Source: Gemmatimonas sp.
Lineage (GTDB): Bacteria; Gemmatimonadota; Gemmatimonadetes; Gemmatimonadales; Gemmatimonadaceae
Assembly: GCF_021298855.1 (NCBI RefSeq)
Contig: NZ_JAJTHI010000032.1
Location: 1 to 64,000 of the forward strand
Direction of reading: 5' to 3'
DNA: 64,000 nucleotides
Shown: piece after piece, positions 27,271 to 36,080 of the stretch
How positions within the stretch are numbered: the first letter of the stretch is position 1
Layout of the letters: every line of letters starts with the position of its first letter
The notes under the pieces: model-generated
What the model saw: only the letters and a program-made list of their open reading frames with translations
What the model was told of the DNA's origin: nothing
Database searches by the model: none
Made by a program: the position numbers and the translations under genes

Positions 27271-29625
27271 TCATTCGCGGGTCTTCAAAACGGCGACGAG
27301 GTCGAGGTGATCCAGACGCCGTCGCACCAGGAGAGAGGAGGCCACGCCGGCAATGACCAGCACCACCACCGACCAGCCATAGGTACGCGGTGACAGCGTG
27401 AACGGCAGCCGGAAGAGCTCGGAACTCATGCCGGCTGCCATGGCCGCGGCAAGCGCCGCACCGAGGGCGAAGCCGAGTGGTATGGCGAGCACGCCAAGGA
27501 CGGCCAGTTCACCGAACAGCATGGTGGCCACTTCCTGTCGCGAGAATCCGAGCACGCGAAGGCTGGCAAGCTCTCGCCCCCGTTCGGAGAGCGAGATGCG
27601 CGCCGTGTTGTAAACCACGCCCATGGAGAGCACGACGGCGAACCCTAGCAAGGCGAGCAACGTTACCCCGAAGCTGTCGCGCATCACCTTGTCGAAGCTC
27701 GCGAGGACATCGGCGCGCTCGCCGACGCTGGCCACGCCGGGGGTGCGCCGCAGCTGCGCGATGAGCCGGTCCGTTTGCGTCGGGTCCACGGCAAGCACGG
27801 CGCCGTCGTACGCGGTGCCGCCGGCCAGCAGCACCATCCCCTCCCGCCCCATCCACACGCCGGTGCCGATCAGATCGTTCACCAGCGCCCCGATCGTCAG
27901 CGTACGAACGCGCCGCTCACCGGTCAGCACCTGCACCTGCACCGAATCGCCGGCGCCGACCGCGAGGAGTTCAGCGAGCGCGGTGGACATCAGCAGTCCT
28001 TCGCCTGGTATCGTTCTCTCGCGCCGCGCGCCGTCCACCACGCGCCGCAACCGGGCTCGTGGCGTGAGTGCCGTGATGGCGGCACGCCGTTCGCGGGGAC
28101 CGTGCCGGAGCGTTACCGGCAGGGACCAGAGTGGCTCCACCCGGAGCACCCCGGGCAGGTGCGCCAATTCACGAAGTGCCTCGTCACCCTCGCTTCGCGC
28201 AAAGGTGACCGCTACGTCTTCCCGCTGTATTTCGGTGAAATGCACATCGCGCATGACCGCAATGGCATCGTACGCGTACCCGCCAACCATGACCACGGCG
28301 ACGCCGAGCGCCATGCCCAGGGTGGCCAGCGCCGCCCGCGCGGGACGACGGAGCATGCTGCGTACGGTGAGTCGTGCCATGGGGGAGAGACGTCGATGCA
28401 CCCACGACCCGTCGAACCAGCTGTGCCGGAAGCGCAGCGGTGCCTCCGGCCGCATGGCCTCCGCCGCGGGCAGTCGTACGACCCGTCGGACGGCCCCCAC
28501 GGTACCGATCAGCGCCGAAAGACCGGTCACGAGAAACGCGACCGCGATGGTACCCGCACGCGGGGTGAACGTCGCGTCGGGCATGCGATAGTACTGCGAA
28601 TACAGTTCCGCGAGCACGCCGGCGAACCACAGGCCAAGCCCGGTGCCGACGACGGCACCGAGCAGCACCGGCGTGAAGGCGATCAGCGCGTAATGGCGCA
28701 TCAACATCCCGTTGGAGATGCCGAAGGCCTTCATCATGCCGATCTGCTCACGCTGGGCCGCGACCACGCGAGCCAGAACGAGATTCACGAGGAAGGCGGC
28801 GACCCCGAGAAAGATCAGGGGCGCGGCGGTACCGAACGCCGCCGCCTGTCGGATTTCGTCCGTCAGGTATCGGTGGGAGAGCTGCTCGTTGCGCCCGTGC
28901 GCGCCGAGTGAGCCGTACCGCGCCAGCAGAGCATCTACGGTCTCGATCACGGCGGCTTCGGAGGTCGTCCGGTCGAGGGTGAGCGTGGCCTCGTTCCACG
29001 CGTCCTGAAGTCCGAAGGCGGCTTGGGCAGCCCTCTCGGCAATCCAGAGCACACCATAGCGCTGGTTGTCGGGAAAGAAGGCGCCGGGTTGCACTTCCAT
29101 GACGTATTCCGGCGTGAGGGCAACGCCCACCACCTCGAGACGGCGCCAGCGCCCGTTGAGTACGGCTCCGAGCGTGTCCCCCGTGGCGAGGCCGTTGGCC
29201 GTCGCAAACCCGTCGCTGATCACGACCTCGTCATCGCGCAGGGAGGACATGAGCCGCCCGGTGCGCAGGCGCAGCCGATTCACCGCCAGCTCACGACCGG
29301 CGGGGTGACTCATCACGCGACCTGTGGCGGGGCCGGGAAGTCCGGGCACCTCGAGCACCACATCTTCGGCCACGCGCGTTTCCACGGCGTCCACACCGGG
29401 GATGGCGCGCAAGTCGGCGGCGAGCGCGTCGGGAGCCCGCGAGACCGACACCCACAGATCCGCGAAGTGCGCCTGTTGGTAGTAGCGCTGCTGCGAGCCG
29501 CGCAGATGCGGCACCATGGACTGCATGGCCACGAAGCTCGCCACGCCAACCATGACCACGATGGCGATCGCAATGGAGGGGCCGCGCTGATGCCAGACGT
29601 CACGCCACGCCTTGCGCGTGAGCAT
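27271..29625 (-). CDS. ABC transporter permease with two FtsX domains
   Basis: 784-aa inner-membrane protein with an N-terminal helix, a large periplasmic domain, three helices, a second helix plus periplasmic domain and three C-terminal helices, i.e. two FtsX/MacB_PCD units fused. This is the DevC/HrtB- or LolCE-like class that moves lipids, peptides or drugs by mechanotransmission rather than by a substrate pore. ATG 29625 has AGGA 5 bases upstream; the track start GTG 29670, which overlaps the ATPase stop, is the alternative. Followed 31 bp later by the adaptor gene. Confidence 0.9.
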   Translation of the reverse strand: MLTRKAWRDVWHQRGPSIAIAIVVMVGVASFVAMQSMVPHLRGSQQRYYQQAHFADLWVSVSRAPDALAADLRAIPGVDAVETRVAEDVVLEVPGLPGPATGRVMSHPAGRELAVNRLRLRTGRLMSSLRDDEVVISDGFATANGLATGDTLGAVLNGRWRRLEVVGVALTPEYVMEVQPGAFFPDNQRYGVLWIAERAAQAAFGLQDAWNEATLTLDRTTSEAAVIETVDALLARYGSLGAHGRNEQLSHRYLTDEIRQAAAFGTAAPLIFLGVAAFLVNLVLARVVAAQREQIGMMKAFGISNGMLMRHYALIAFTPVLLGAVVGTGLGLWFAGVLAELYSQYYRMPDATFTPRAGTIAVAFLVTGLSALIGTVGAVRRVVRLPAAEAMRPEAPLRFRHSWFDGSWVHRRLSPMARLTVRSMLRRPARAALATLGMALGVAVVMVGGYAYDAIAVMRDVHFTEIQREDVAVTFARSEGDEALRELAHLPGVLRVEPLWSLPVTLRHGPRERRAAITALTPRARLRRVVDGARRERTIPGEGLLMSTALAELLAVGAGDSVQVQVLTGERRVRTLTIGALVNDLIGTGVWMGREGMVLLAGGTAYDGAVLAVDPTQTDRLIAQLRRTPGVASVGERADVLASFDKVMRDSFGVTLLALLGFAVVLSMGVVYNTARISLSERGRELASLRVLGFSRQEVATMLFGELAVLGVLAIPLGFALGAALAAAMAAGMSSELFRLPFTLSPRTYGWSVVVLVIAGVASSLLVRRRLDHLDLVAVLKTRE

Positions 29626-29663
29626 CGAGATCCTGGACGGAGGCGGCGGGCGCGACACGGTCG

Positions 29664-30392
29664 TTACCACGAGAGTTGCGCCGGTTCACACGGCGACGCG
29701 TTCACGGACGTTTCGATCACGGCGCCACTGCGCATGCGAAGCACGCGGTCGGCCATGGCGGCAATGCCCACGTTGTGGGTAATCACCACCGCGCTGGTTC
29801 CCAGTTCGCGATTGGCCCGGCGCAGGGCATCGAGCACCAGTTTGCCGGTCTCGAAGTCGAGAGCACCGGTTGGCTCGTCACACAGGAGTACGTCGGGGCG
29901 TTTGGCCACGGCGCGGGCAATGGCCACCCGCTGCTGCTCCCCGCCCGACAGTTGGGCCGGAAAAAAATCGAGCCGGTCACCCAAGCCGACGAGACGGAGC
30001 GCCTCGGCGGGATCTTCGGCGCCACGCCCATGCGGGTCATTCCGGGTGAGGTCCGTGACCAGCTGCACGTTCTCGAGCGCCGTGAGTCCGGGGATGAGAT
30101 TGTAGAACTGAAAGACGAAACCCACGTGCTCGCGGCGATACTGCGTGAGGGCGTCTTCAGAGGCGCCGGTCAGCACATGATCGCGGAAAGTCACGTCCCC
30201 GGCACTCGGGACATCGAGGCCGCCGAGGATGTTGAGCAGGGTGGACTTCCCGCTCCCCGAGGGCCCGAGGATGACGACGAACTCGCCGGCGACGAGGTCC
30301 AGATCGACGGCGCGCAACGCCACGACTTGGGCGGTACCGGTCCCATAGACCTTGGTCAGCCCCCTGGCGCGGAATAGGGTGTCGGCGGCCAT
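29664..30392 (-). CDS. ABC transporter ATP-binding protein (LolD/MacB type)
   Basis: 242-aa ATPase with Walker [10 protein letters not shown] (43-51), Q-loop [18 protein letters not shown], signature [14 protein letters not shown], Walker [13 protein letters not shown] and the switch His in VVITHN. The sequence [11 protein letters not shown] and the EPTGALD motif place it with LolD/MacB/FtsE-like ATPases. It opens the efflux operon with the FtsX-type permease and HlyD adaptor. The first ATG after the divergent spacer is used; the upstream 123 bp is shared with the S9 peptidase gene. Confidence 0.94.
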   Translation of the reverse strand: MAADTLFRARGLTKVYGTGTAQVVALRAVDLDLVAGEFVVILGPSGSGKSTLLNILGGLDVPSAGDVTFRDHVLTGASEDALTQYRREHVGFVFQFYNLIPGLTALENVQLVTDLTRNDPHGRGAEDPAEALRLVGLGDRLDFFPAQLSGGEQQRVAIARAVAKRPDVLLCDEPTGALDFETGKLVLDALRRANRELGTSAVVITHNVGIAAMADRVLRMRSGAVIETSVNASPCEPAQLSW

Positions 30393-30515
30393 GAGACAAC
30401 GCTACGGGCACGTGGCGTGGCCGGCCATGGGCAGAACCCGGACAGCCGTGTGCGCGATATCTTTGCCACGGTTGCGGCCGCCGGTCGTCGCTCTCCGTCC
30501 TTTCCGGAACCCCCA

Positions 30516-32558
30516 ATGCGCCATACGCTCTCGCTCTCGCTGGGACTCGCCCTGTTCGCCTCGCTCGCGATCGCGGGCGTGCCGACCATTGCCCACGGGC
30601 AGGCACCCTCGCCGTCGACGCTCCCCCGCCCCCTGCGCTCCACCGATCTCTACCGCCTGCGTGACGTAGGCGCCGGCCGCATCTCCCCCGACGGGCAGTG
30701 GATCGCCTACACCGTCGTGACGGTGGACTCGGCGAAGGATCGGAGTGACAGCGATGTGTGGATGGTGAATTGGGAGGGGACCCGCACCATCAAGATGGCC
30801 GGCTCGCCGGAGGGGGAAAGCAACCCCCGCTGGAGCCCGGACAATCGCTACCTGTCGTTCGTCTCGGGGCGGTACGAGTCGAAAGGCGGGCAGATCTGGC
30901 TGCTCGATCGCGCCGGCGGTGAGGCCGTGCGGCTCACCGAGCTCAAGGGTGGGGTCAGCGAGTACGAGTGGTCGCCCGACGGCACGCGCATCGCGCTGGT
31001 GTCACATGATCCGGATCCCGACGACGGCAAGCCGGATTCGCTGCGGTCGCGCACCCCCAAGCCCATCGTGATCGATCGGTACGCGTTCAAGCGCGACGGC
31101 GATGGCTATCTGGATCGCCGCCGTGACCACATTCACGTGGTGCACGTGGCCACGAAGCAGGTGGTGCAGATCACCAGCGGCGACTTCGACGATCGCCAGG
31201 TGCGCTGGTCACCCGATGGCACACGGTTGGTGTTCACGAGTGAACGCACCGAGGGCGACCCTGATCGCTCCAACAACAGCGACCTGTTCGTGGTGGACGC
31301 CGTGGCCGGCGCCACGCCGCGCACGCTGACCACGTGGCGCGGGCCGGATGCTGGTGCGGTGTGGAGCCCCGATGGTACCCGGATCGCCTACCTGCAGGCC
31401 AGTGAGCCCGAACTCTCGGCGTACACGCAGAACACCATCGCGGTGGTCTCCGCCGACGGTGGTGCGCCGCGCCTGCTGACGACCGCGCTCGATCGGGACG
31501 TGAGTCAACTGTCCTGGTCGGCAGATGGCACGTCGCTGCGGTTCCTCGTGGGTGACGATCGTGCCCAGCACCTCGCCCAGGTGGATGTCGGCACGGGCGC
31601 GGTGACCCGGTTGGCGGACGGACGGCGCGTAGTCACGTCGTACGATGTCGCCTCCAGCGGGCGCACCGTGTTGAACACCGGAACGGCGCAACGCTCGGCC
31701 GAAGTGTTTGCGTGGGCCAACGGTGCCCTGCGCGCACTGACGCACGTGAACGACAGCGCCTTCGCGGCGCTGCAGCTGGGCACCACCGAGGACGTGCAGT
31801 TTCGCAACCGGGACGGGCTCACCGTGGGGGCACTGCTCACCAAGCCCGTTGGCTTCGACGCCACGAAGAAGTATCCGCTGCTCTTGCGCATTCACGGCGG
31901 ACCGAATGGCCAGGACCAGCACCTGTTCCAGTTCGAACGCGAGCTGTTCGCCGCCAACGGCTACGTGGTGCTGCAGGTGAACTACCGCGGCAGCAGTGGA
32001 CGTGGTCAGGCGTGGAAGAAGGCCATCTTTGCCGACTGGGGCAACAAGGAAGTGCAGGACCTGCTGGCCGGCGTGGATCACGTGCTGTCGCTTGGCTTCG
32101 TGGACCCGAACCGGTTGGGGATCGGCGGGTGGAGCTACGGGGGGATTCTCACCGACTACACCATTGCCACCACCACGCGGTTCAAGGCGGCCACCAGCGG
32201 TGCGGGCAGCGCGCTGCAGACGAGCATGTACGGCAGTGACCAGTACATCTTCCAGTACGAGAACGAACTCGGTGCCCCGTGGAAGAACCCGAAGGTGTGG
32301 GAAAAGGTGAGCTACCCCTTCTACAAGGCGGATCGCATCCGGACGCCCACGCTCTTCATGGGCGGGGAAAGGGACTTCAACGTGCCGATTGCCGGCAGTG
32401 AGCAGATGTATCAGGCCCTCAAGTCGCTGGGTGTCCCCACGCAGCTGATCGTGTACCCGGGGCAGTTCCACGGCATCTCGCGGCCGAGCTTCGTGCGTGA
32501 CCGGTACGACCGCTATCTCGCGTGGTACGACAAGTACCTCGCCGTGGTTACGCCATGA
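30516..32558 (+). CDS. Secreted S9 prolyl-oligopeptidase-family peptidase
   Basis: 680 aa: Sec signal peptide (to about GHGQA, residue 30), a seven-bladed beta-propeller with repeated (W/I)SPDG blades (residues 50-420), and a C-terminal alpha/beta-hydrolase domain. Catalytic triad visible: Ser540 in GGWSYGG, Asp620 in GGERDFNVP and His652 in GQFHGI. Probably an acylaminoacyl- or dipeptidyl-peptidase acting on peptides in the periplasm. ATG 30516 begins the signal peptide; the 33 residues before it in the track are unlikely. The Nudix gene starts 14 bases after its stop. Confidence 0.94.
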   Translation: MRHTLSLSLGLALFASLAIAGVPTIAHGQAPSPSTLPRPLRSTDLYRLRDVGAGRISPDGQWIAYTVVTVDSAKDRSDSDVWMVNWEGTRTIKMAGSPEGESNPRWSPDNRYLSFVSGRYESKGGQIWLLDRAGGEAVRLTELKGGVSEYEWSPDGTRIALVSHDPDPDDGKPDSLRSRTPKPIVIDRYAFKRDGDGYLDRRRDHIHVVHVATKQVVQITSGDFDDRQVRWSPDGTRLVFTSERTEGDPDRSNNSDLFVVDAVAGATPRTLTTWRGPDAGAVWSPDGTRIAYLQASEPELSAYTQNTIAVVSADGGAPRLLTTALDRDVSQLSWSADGTSLRFLVGDDRAQHLAQVDVGTGAVTRLADGRRVVTSYDVASSGRTVLNTGTAQRSAEVFAWANGALRALTHVNDSAFAALQLGTTEDVQFRNRDGLTVGALLTKPVGFDATKKYPLLLRIHGGPNGQDQHLFQFERELFAANGYVVLQVNYRGSSGRGQAWKKAIFADWGNKEVQDLLAGVDHVLSLGFVDPNRLGIGGWSYGGILTDYTIATTTRFKAATSGAGSALQTSMYGSDQYIFQYENELGAPWKNPKVWEKVSYPFYKADRIRTPTLFMGGERDFNVPIAGSEQMYQALKSLGVPTQLIVYPGQFHGISRPSFVRDRYDRYLAWYDKYLAVVTP

Positions 32559-32571
32559 CGCCCGCCGCACG

Positions 32572-32970
32572 GTGACCGGCGAGGTCGGCGGCCTGCGCAT
32601 CCGGGTGGTAGCGGCCGTCATTCGCCGTGGCGAGGAGTTCCTGGTGTGCCAGCGCCCGGTGACGAAGCGTCATGGCGGCCTGTGGGAGTTTCCCGGCGGC
32701 AAGTGCGAGCCTGGCGAGTCGGATCATCACGCCATCGGGCGCGAGCTGCAGGAGGAGCTGGGCGTGGCGGTGGTTCACGTCGATGCGCCGGCAATGGTGA
32801 TTGCCGATCCGGACTCACCCTACGATATCGTCTTCCTGCCAACGCGCATCGCGGGAGAGCCGCGCGCACTGGAACACGAGGCGCTCACGTGGGGCACACT
32901 GGTGACATTGGCCGCACTCCCGCTGGCGCCCAGCGATGCACGATTCGTGGCGTCGCTGCTGGTGACCTGA
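32572..32970 (+). CDS. Nudix hydrolase (MutT-like)
   Basis: 132-aa pyrophosphohydrolase with a perfect Nudix box, GX5EX7REUXEEXGU (GKCEPGE ... RELQEELGV), right after LWEFPGGK, the arrangement seen in MutT-type 8-oxo-dGTP cleaning enzymes. Length matches MutT. GTG 32572 is the most sensible start (VTGEVGGLRIRVVAAVI); the track start at 32497 lies inside the S9 gene. Metal-dependent; oxidised nucleotide sanitation is the best guess, but other dinucleotide or NTP substrates are possible. Confidence 0.88.
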   Translation: MTGEVGGLRIRVVAAVIRRGEEFLVCQRPVTKRHGGLWEFPGGKCEPGESDHHAIGRELQEELGVAVVHVDAPAMVIADPDSPYDIVFLPTRIAGEPRALEHEALTWGTLVTLAALPLAPSDARFVASLLVT

Positions 32971-33003
32971 ACAGCCACGCATCGCCACGCGCGGGGGCTC
33001 CGC

Positions 33004-33038
33004 CCGGTGCGGAGCACGCGACGTGCGCTCCGCACCGG
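33004..33038. terminator. Bidirectional hairpin between convergent genes
   Basis: Stem CCGGTGCGGAGC / GCTCCGCACCGG, perfect over 12 bp, with an inner GCACG/CGTGC pairing. It lies between the Nudix gene and the convergent VWA gene. No T-run. Confidence 0.65.
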
Positions 33039-33076
33039 TACGGCAATACCGCGCATTCAATGGCACAACATCGGCG

Positions 33077-34408
33077 TCATTCGGGAGGCTTGCGCTGCAG
33101 CAGTTCGTCGTACGCCTTCTTGCCGCGCCGCTGATTGTAGGTGCGCTGCAGCTGGTACTTGGCGTCCATTTCCGAGTACGTGCGCTGTGCGTATTTCTCG
33201 GCCAATGCGGCCATGTCGGCAGCCTGCGCCGCAAGGTTGGCGCCGAACTGCGGATGGATGGCCAGGGCGCTGTTGATGAGATCGGCTTCGGCCGTGCGCA
33301 TCACCAACGTGGCCTCGTCGGCCTTCCCCTCGCGCTGGTGTTGCGCGGCCGTCTCGCGCGCCTTGGCCGCCCGGGCCAGCAGGATGGCGAATTCGACGTC
33401 GGGTTCGAGATGACGCTGCCCCTCCAGTGACGAGGCAATGGGCAGTCGCGTGATGCGGCGTTCCACGCTCCCGCTGGCGGTGAGCACGTCGGCACTCACC
33501 TGTACCGTGGCGATGGCGGCACGATGTAACGCATGCCTCGCGAGGCGGTCCTGCGGGACGAACAGTTCGAGCAGCAGAGGCTTGGGTTCTGCCGCATAGA
33601 GATCACCCAGGTCGAACACCGCGGTGCCTGGCGCTGAATGGGAGGTGCTCCAATCGGAGTGCACCACGACCACCGCGACGGCGTCTTCCAGCGAGAGCTG
33701 CACGACCACACCCTGGGCACAGATCGAGAGGAGATTGCCCAGCTCCTCCGCCAGCACATCCTGCGACTGGTCGGGTCGTTCGATGTACCAGGCGTTGCCG
33801 CCTCCGGCATCGGCCATGGCGCGCAGCAGCGCGTCGTCGTAGCCCTCGCCGATCCCCACCGTGGTCGTCGTGATCCCCAGACTGCGGGCGGCGCGGGCCA
33901 GTTCCACCAGCGTGCTCACCTCGGTGATGCCGGCGTTGGCGTGACCGTCGGTGAGCAGCAGGATGCGACGTGAGGAGCCCGGCAGGTTGCCGATCATGCC
34001 CAGCGCATGCTGCATGTGCTCGCGCCCGCGCAGCCAGCCGCCGCTGAGGTTCGTGGAGCCGCGCGCGTCGATCTGCTGCAGCATGGCCGCCAGCTGCTGA
34101 TGGCGCGCGCGCCGATCGGGGATGGCAACGGTCTCGATGAGATCATCGAAGGCCACCACGGAGACGACATCATCGGGGTGCAGGCGTTCAACGGCGCGGG
34201 CAGCGGCAGAGCGCGCCGCCTCGATCCGTTCGCCGCCCATGGAGCCGCTGCGGTCGATGACGAACGAGAGCCCGATGGGCGGGCGCGCCGCATGTTGCGG
34301 TGCCGTGCCGCTGATGGTGAGCAAGACCCGGACGATGACACCGGGGTTGCCATTGGGTGATTGTGACCCGTCGACCGCGAAGTGGTCGAGCTGCAATACA
34401 GTATCCAT
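33077..34408 (-). CDS. von Willebrand factor A domain protein
   Basis: 443 aa, no signal peptide seen. A beta-rich start (residues 1-45), then a VWA domain with an intact MIDAS motif, FVIDRSGSMGGERI, plus the later metal residues in GSTNLSGG and LLTDGHANAG, a Ca/Mg-dependent protein-binding module of the YfbK/Ca-activated chloride channel-like type. The C-terminal 120 residues are helical and charged. Probably a cytosolic or exported scaffold; partner unknown, and no MoxR ATPase is next to it. ATG 34408 has GGAG 7 bases upstream, better than the track start at 34435. Confidence 0.88.
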   Translation of the reverse strand: MDTVLQLDHFAVDGSQSPNGNPGVIVRVLLTISGTAPQHAARPPIGLSFVIDRSGSMGGERIEAARSAAARAVERLHPDDVVSVVAFDDLIETVAIPDRRARHQQLAAMLQQIDARGSTNLSGGWLRGREHMQHALGMIGNLPGSSRRILLLTDGHANAGITEVSTLVELARAARSLGITTTTVGIGEGYDDALLRAMADAGGGNAWYIERPDQSQDVLAEELGNLLSICAQGVVVQLSLEDAVAVVVVHSDWSTSHSAPGTAVFDLGDLYAAEPKPLLLELFVPQDRLARHALHRAAIATVQVSADVLTASGSVERRITRLPIASSLEGQRHLEPDVEFAILLARAAKARETAAQHQREGKADEATLVMRTAEADLINSALAIHPQFGANLAAQAADMAALAEKYAQRTYSEMDAKYQLQRTYNQRRGKKAYDELLQRKPPE

Positions 34409-34706
34409 GCACAAGCTCCACGTTGGAGGGTGCACGGAATGTCGCGGCGGGGTCTGACAATCCCGCGAGGCGCAAACCTTTGCCGGACTTACACTTGTCC
34501 TTCGGTTTCGATTCGGGTGCCGTCGTGCCGCGCCATCGCTCGTGCGGTGCGACCTTCCGCGACAGGGTGAGCACCCCCCCGTTGGTCCATGCCACGCCGT
34601 CCTGTATCGGGTAGTCGCCGCCCCCTGCCCGCTTCGAGAGATCCCTCACGTCGTCGACGTTCGCCTCCGCGGATACGACCGGGCATGGTGGTCGGGACAC
34701 AGGCGA
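34409..34706. other. 298-bp intergenic region upstream of the VWA gene
   Basis: Lies between the MFS stop and the VWA start, both on the minus strand, so it should hold the VWA promoter. No consensus promoter is clear. A minus-strand GTG frame crosses it (34700 downwards; contains GDYPIQDGVAW and KPKDKCKSG) with fairly coding-like codon choice, but it runs on into the VWA gene out of frame. It may be a gene remnant or chance. Confidence 0.4.
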
Positions 34707-36071
34707 TCAGGCGGCCGTCACCCGTGCCTTGCGCACCGACACGAAGGCGCACGCCACGGCGGCGCACCCCAGCAAGGCCCCGGCGAGGCGAATCACATTG
34801 GCGGGATTGCCGCCAAGCAGCGTGTCGTAGAACAGCGGCAGCGTGAGGTTCTGGATGAGCATGGGGATGACGATGAACATGTTGAATACCCCCATGTACA
34901 CCCCCACCCGCTCCTTGGGAATGGAATCGGACAGCATCACATACGGGTTGCCCATCATGCTCCCCCACGCGAGTCCGATGCCGAGCATGGGGACGAACAG
35001 CAGCGCCCGACTTTCAATGGCCGGCAGGGCGAGCATCGCCAGGGAGGCGGCACTCAGCGCAATCACATGCATCCACTTGGCGCCAAGGCGTCGGGTGACG
35101 GGCACCATGGCAAACGCCGACACGAAGGCGACGAAGTTGTAGAAAGCGCCCACCTGACCGGTCACGAGGCCGGCTTCACGGAAGCCGGCCGAGGCGGGAT
35201 CCTTGGTGTCGAAGAGCGTGAGTGCGAGCGCGGGGGCGATGTAGATCCAATAGCAGAACATCGCGTACCACTGGAAGAACTTCATTGCCACCATCTGCCG
35301 CATGGTCGTGGGCATCTCCCGCAGGGCATCGAGGATCTCCTTCAACGTATGGCCGACCCCCCGCGGCATGCGCTCGATCCGCTGGCGCTCCTCAACCGTG
35401 AGCGGCAACTCGGGGACCCGACGGAGAGACCAGAGGATGGACGCCGTGGAGAAGACGGCGCCCATCAGAAAGGCCAGCATGGTGATATCGGGAATACCGC
35501 GGTCGTTCACGGCATCCCGGTTCATGCCAAGGAACACCAGCAGCGATGGCGTGATGTACGACAGGGTCTGGCCAAGTCCCGTGAAGGCGCTTTGGGTGAG
35601 AAACCCGAGCGAGGTCTGGGCATCATCCAGTCGATCGGAGACGTAGGCGCGGTACGGCTCCATGGTGATGTTGTTGGCGGCATCGAGAATCCACAGAATG
35701 CCGGCAGCCATCCACAAGGTCCGACTGAAGGGCATGGCCAACAGCGACAGCGAGCAGAGAAAGGCGCCGATGAGGAAGTACGGGGTGCGCCGCCCTCGGG
35801 GACTGAGCGTGCGATCGCTCATGGCCCCGATGATGGGCTGCACGATGAGTCCCGTGACCGGGCCGGCCAGATAGAGGAGCGGCAGGCTCGCCTCGTCGGC
35901 CCCCAGATACCGGTAGATCGGGCTCATGTTGCTCTGTTGCAACCCGAAGCTGTACTGGATTCCGAAGAAGCCGACGTTCATGTTCACGATCGACAGGAAC
36001 GACAGATGCGGCTTCCTCGGCGCGGTGGAGGCCGCCGTCGGCGTCGGCGCTGCAGTCACGGTACTTGCCAT
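34707..36071 (-). CDS. MFS sugar transporter, GPH/SLC45-like (copy 1)
   Basis: 454-aa twelve-helix permease of the glycoside-pentoside-hexuronide/sucrose-type group. Markers: [41 protein letters not shown] between helices 2 and 3, and NNITMEPYRAYVSD. Likely imports a disaccharide or oligosaccharide with cations. It is a paralogue of the gene at 57176, sharing the same motifs in the same order. ATG 36071 has a GGAGA ribosome-binding site, and this site includes the ATG of the divergent glycosidase gene. Together with that glycosidase and a kinase it forms a small sugar-use module. Confidence 0.9.
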   Translation of the reverse strand: MASTVTAAPTPTAASTAPRKPHLSFLSIVNMNVGFFGIQYSFGLQQSNMSPIYRYLGADEASLPLLYLAGPVTGLIVQPIIGAMSDRTLSPRGRRTPYFLIGAFLCSLSLLAMPFSRTLWMAAGILWILDAANNITMEPYRAYVSDRLDDAQTSLGFLTQSAFTGLGQTLSYITPSLLVFLGMNRDAVNDRGIPDITMLAFLMGAVFSTASILWSLRRVPELPLTVEERQRIERMPRGVGHTLKEILDALREMPTTMRQMVAMKFFQWYAMFCYWIYIAPALALTLFDTKDPASAGFREAGLVTGQVGAFYNFVAFVSAFAMVPVTRRLGAKWMHVIALSAASLAMLALPAIESRALLFVPMLGIGLAWGSMMGNPYVMLSDSIPKERVGVYMGVFNMFIVIPMLIQNLTLPLFYDTLLGGNPANVIRLAGALLGCAAVACAFVSVRKARVTAA

Positions 36072-36080
36072 CGATTCTCC

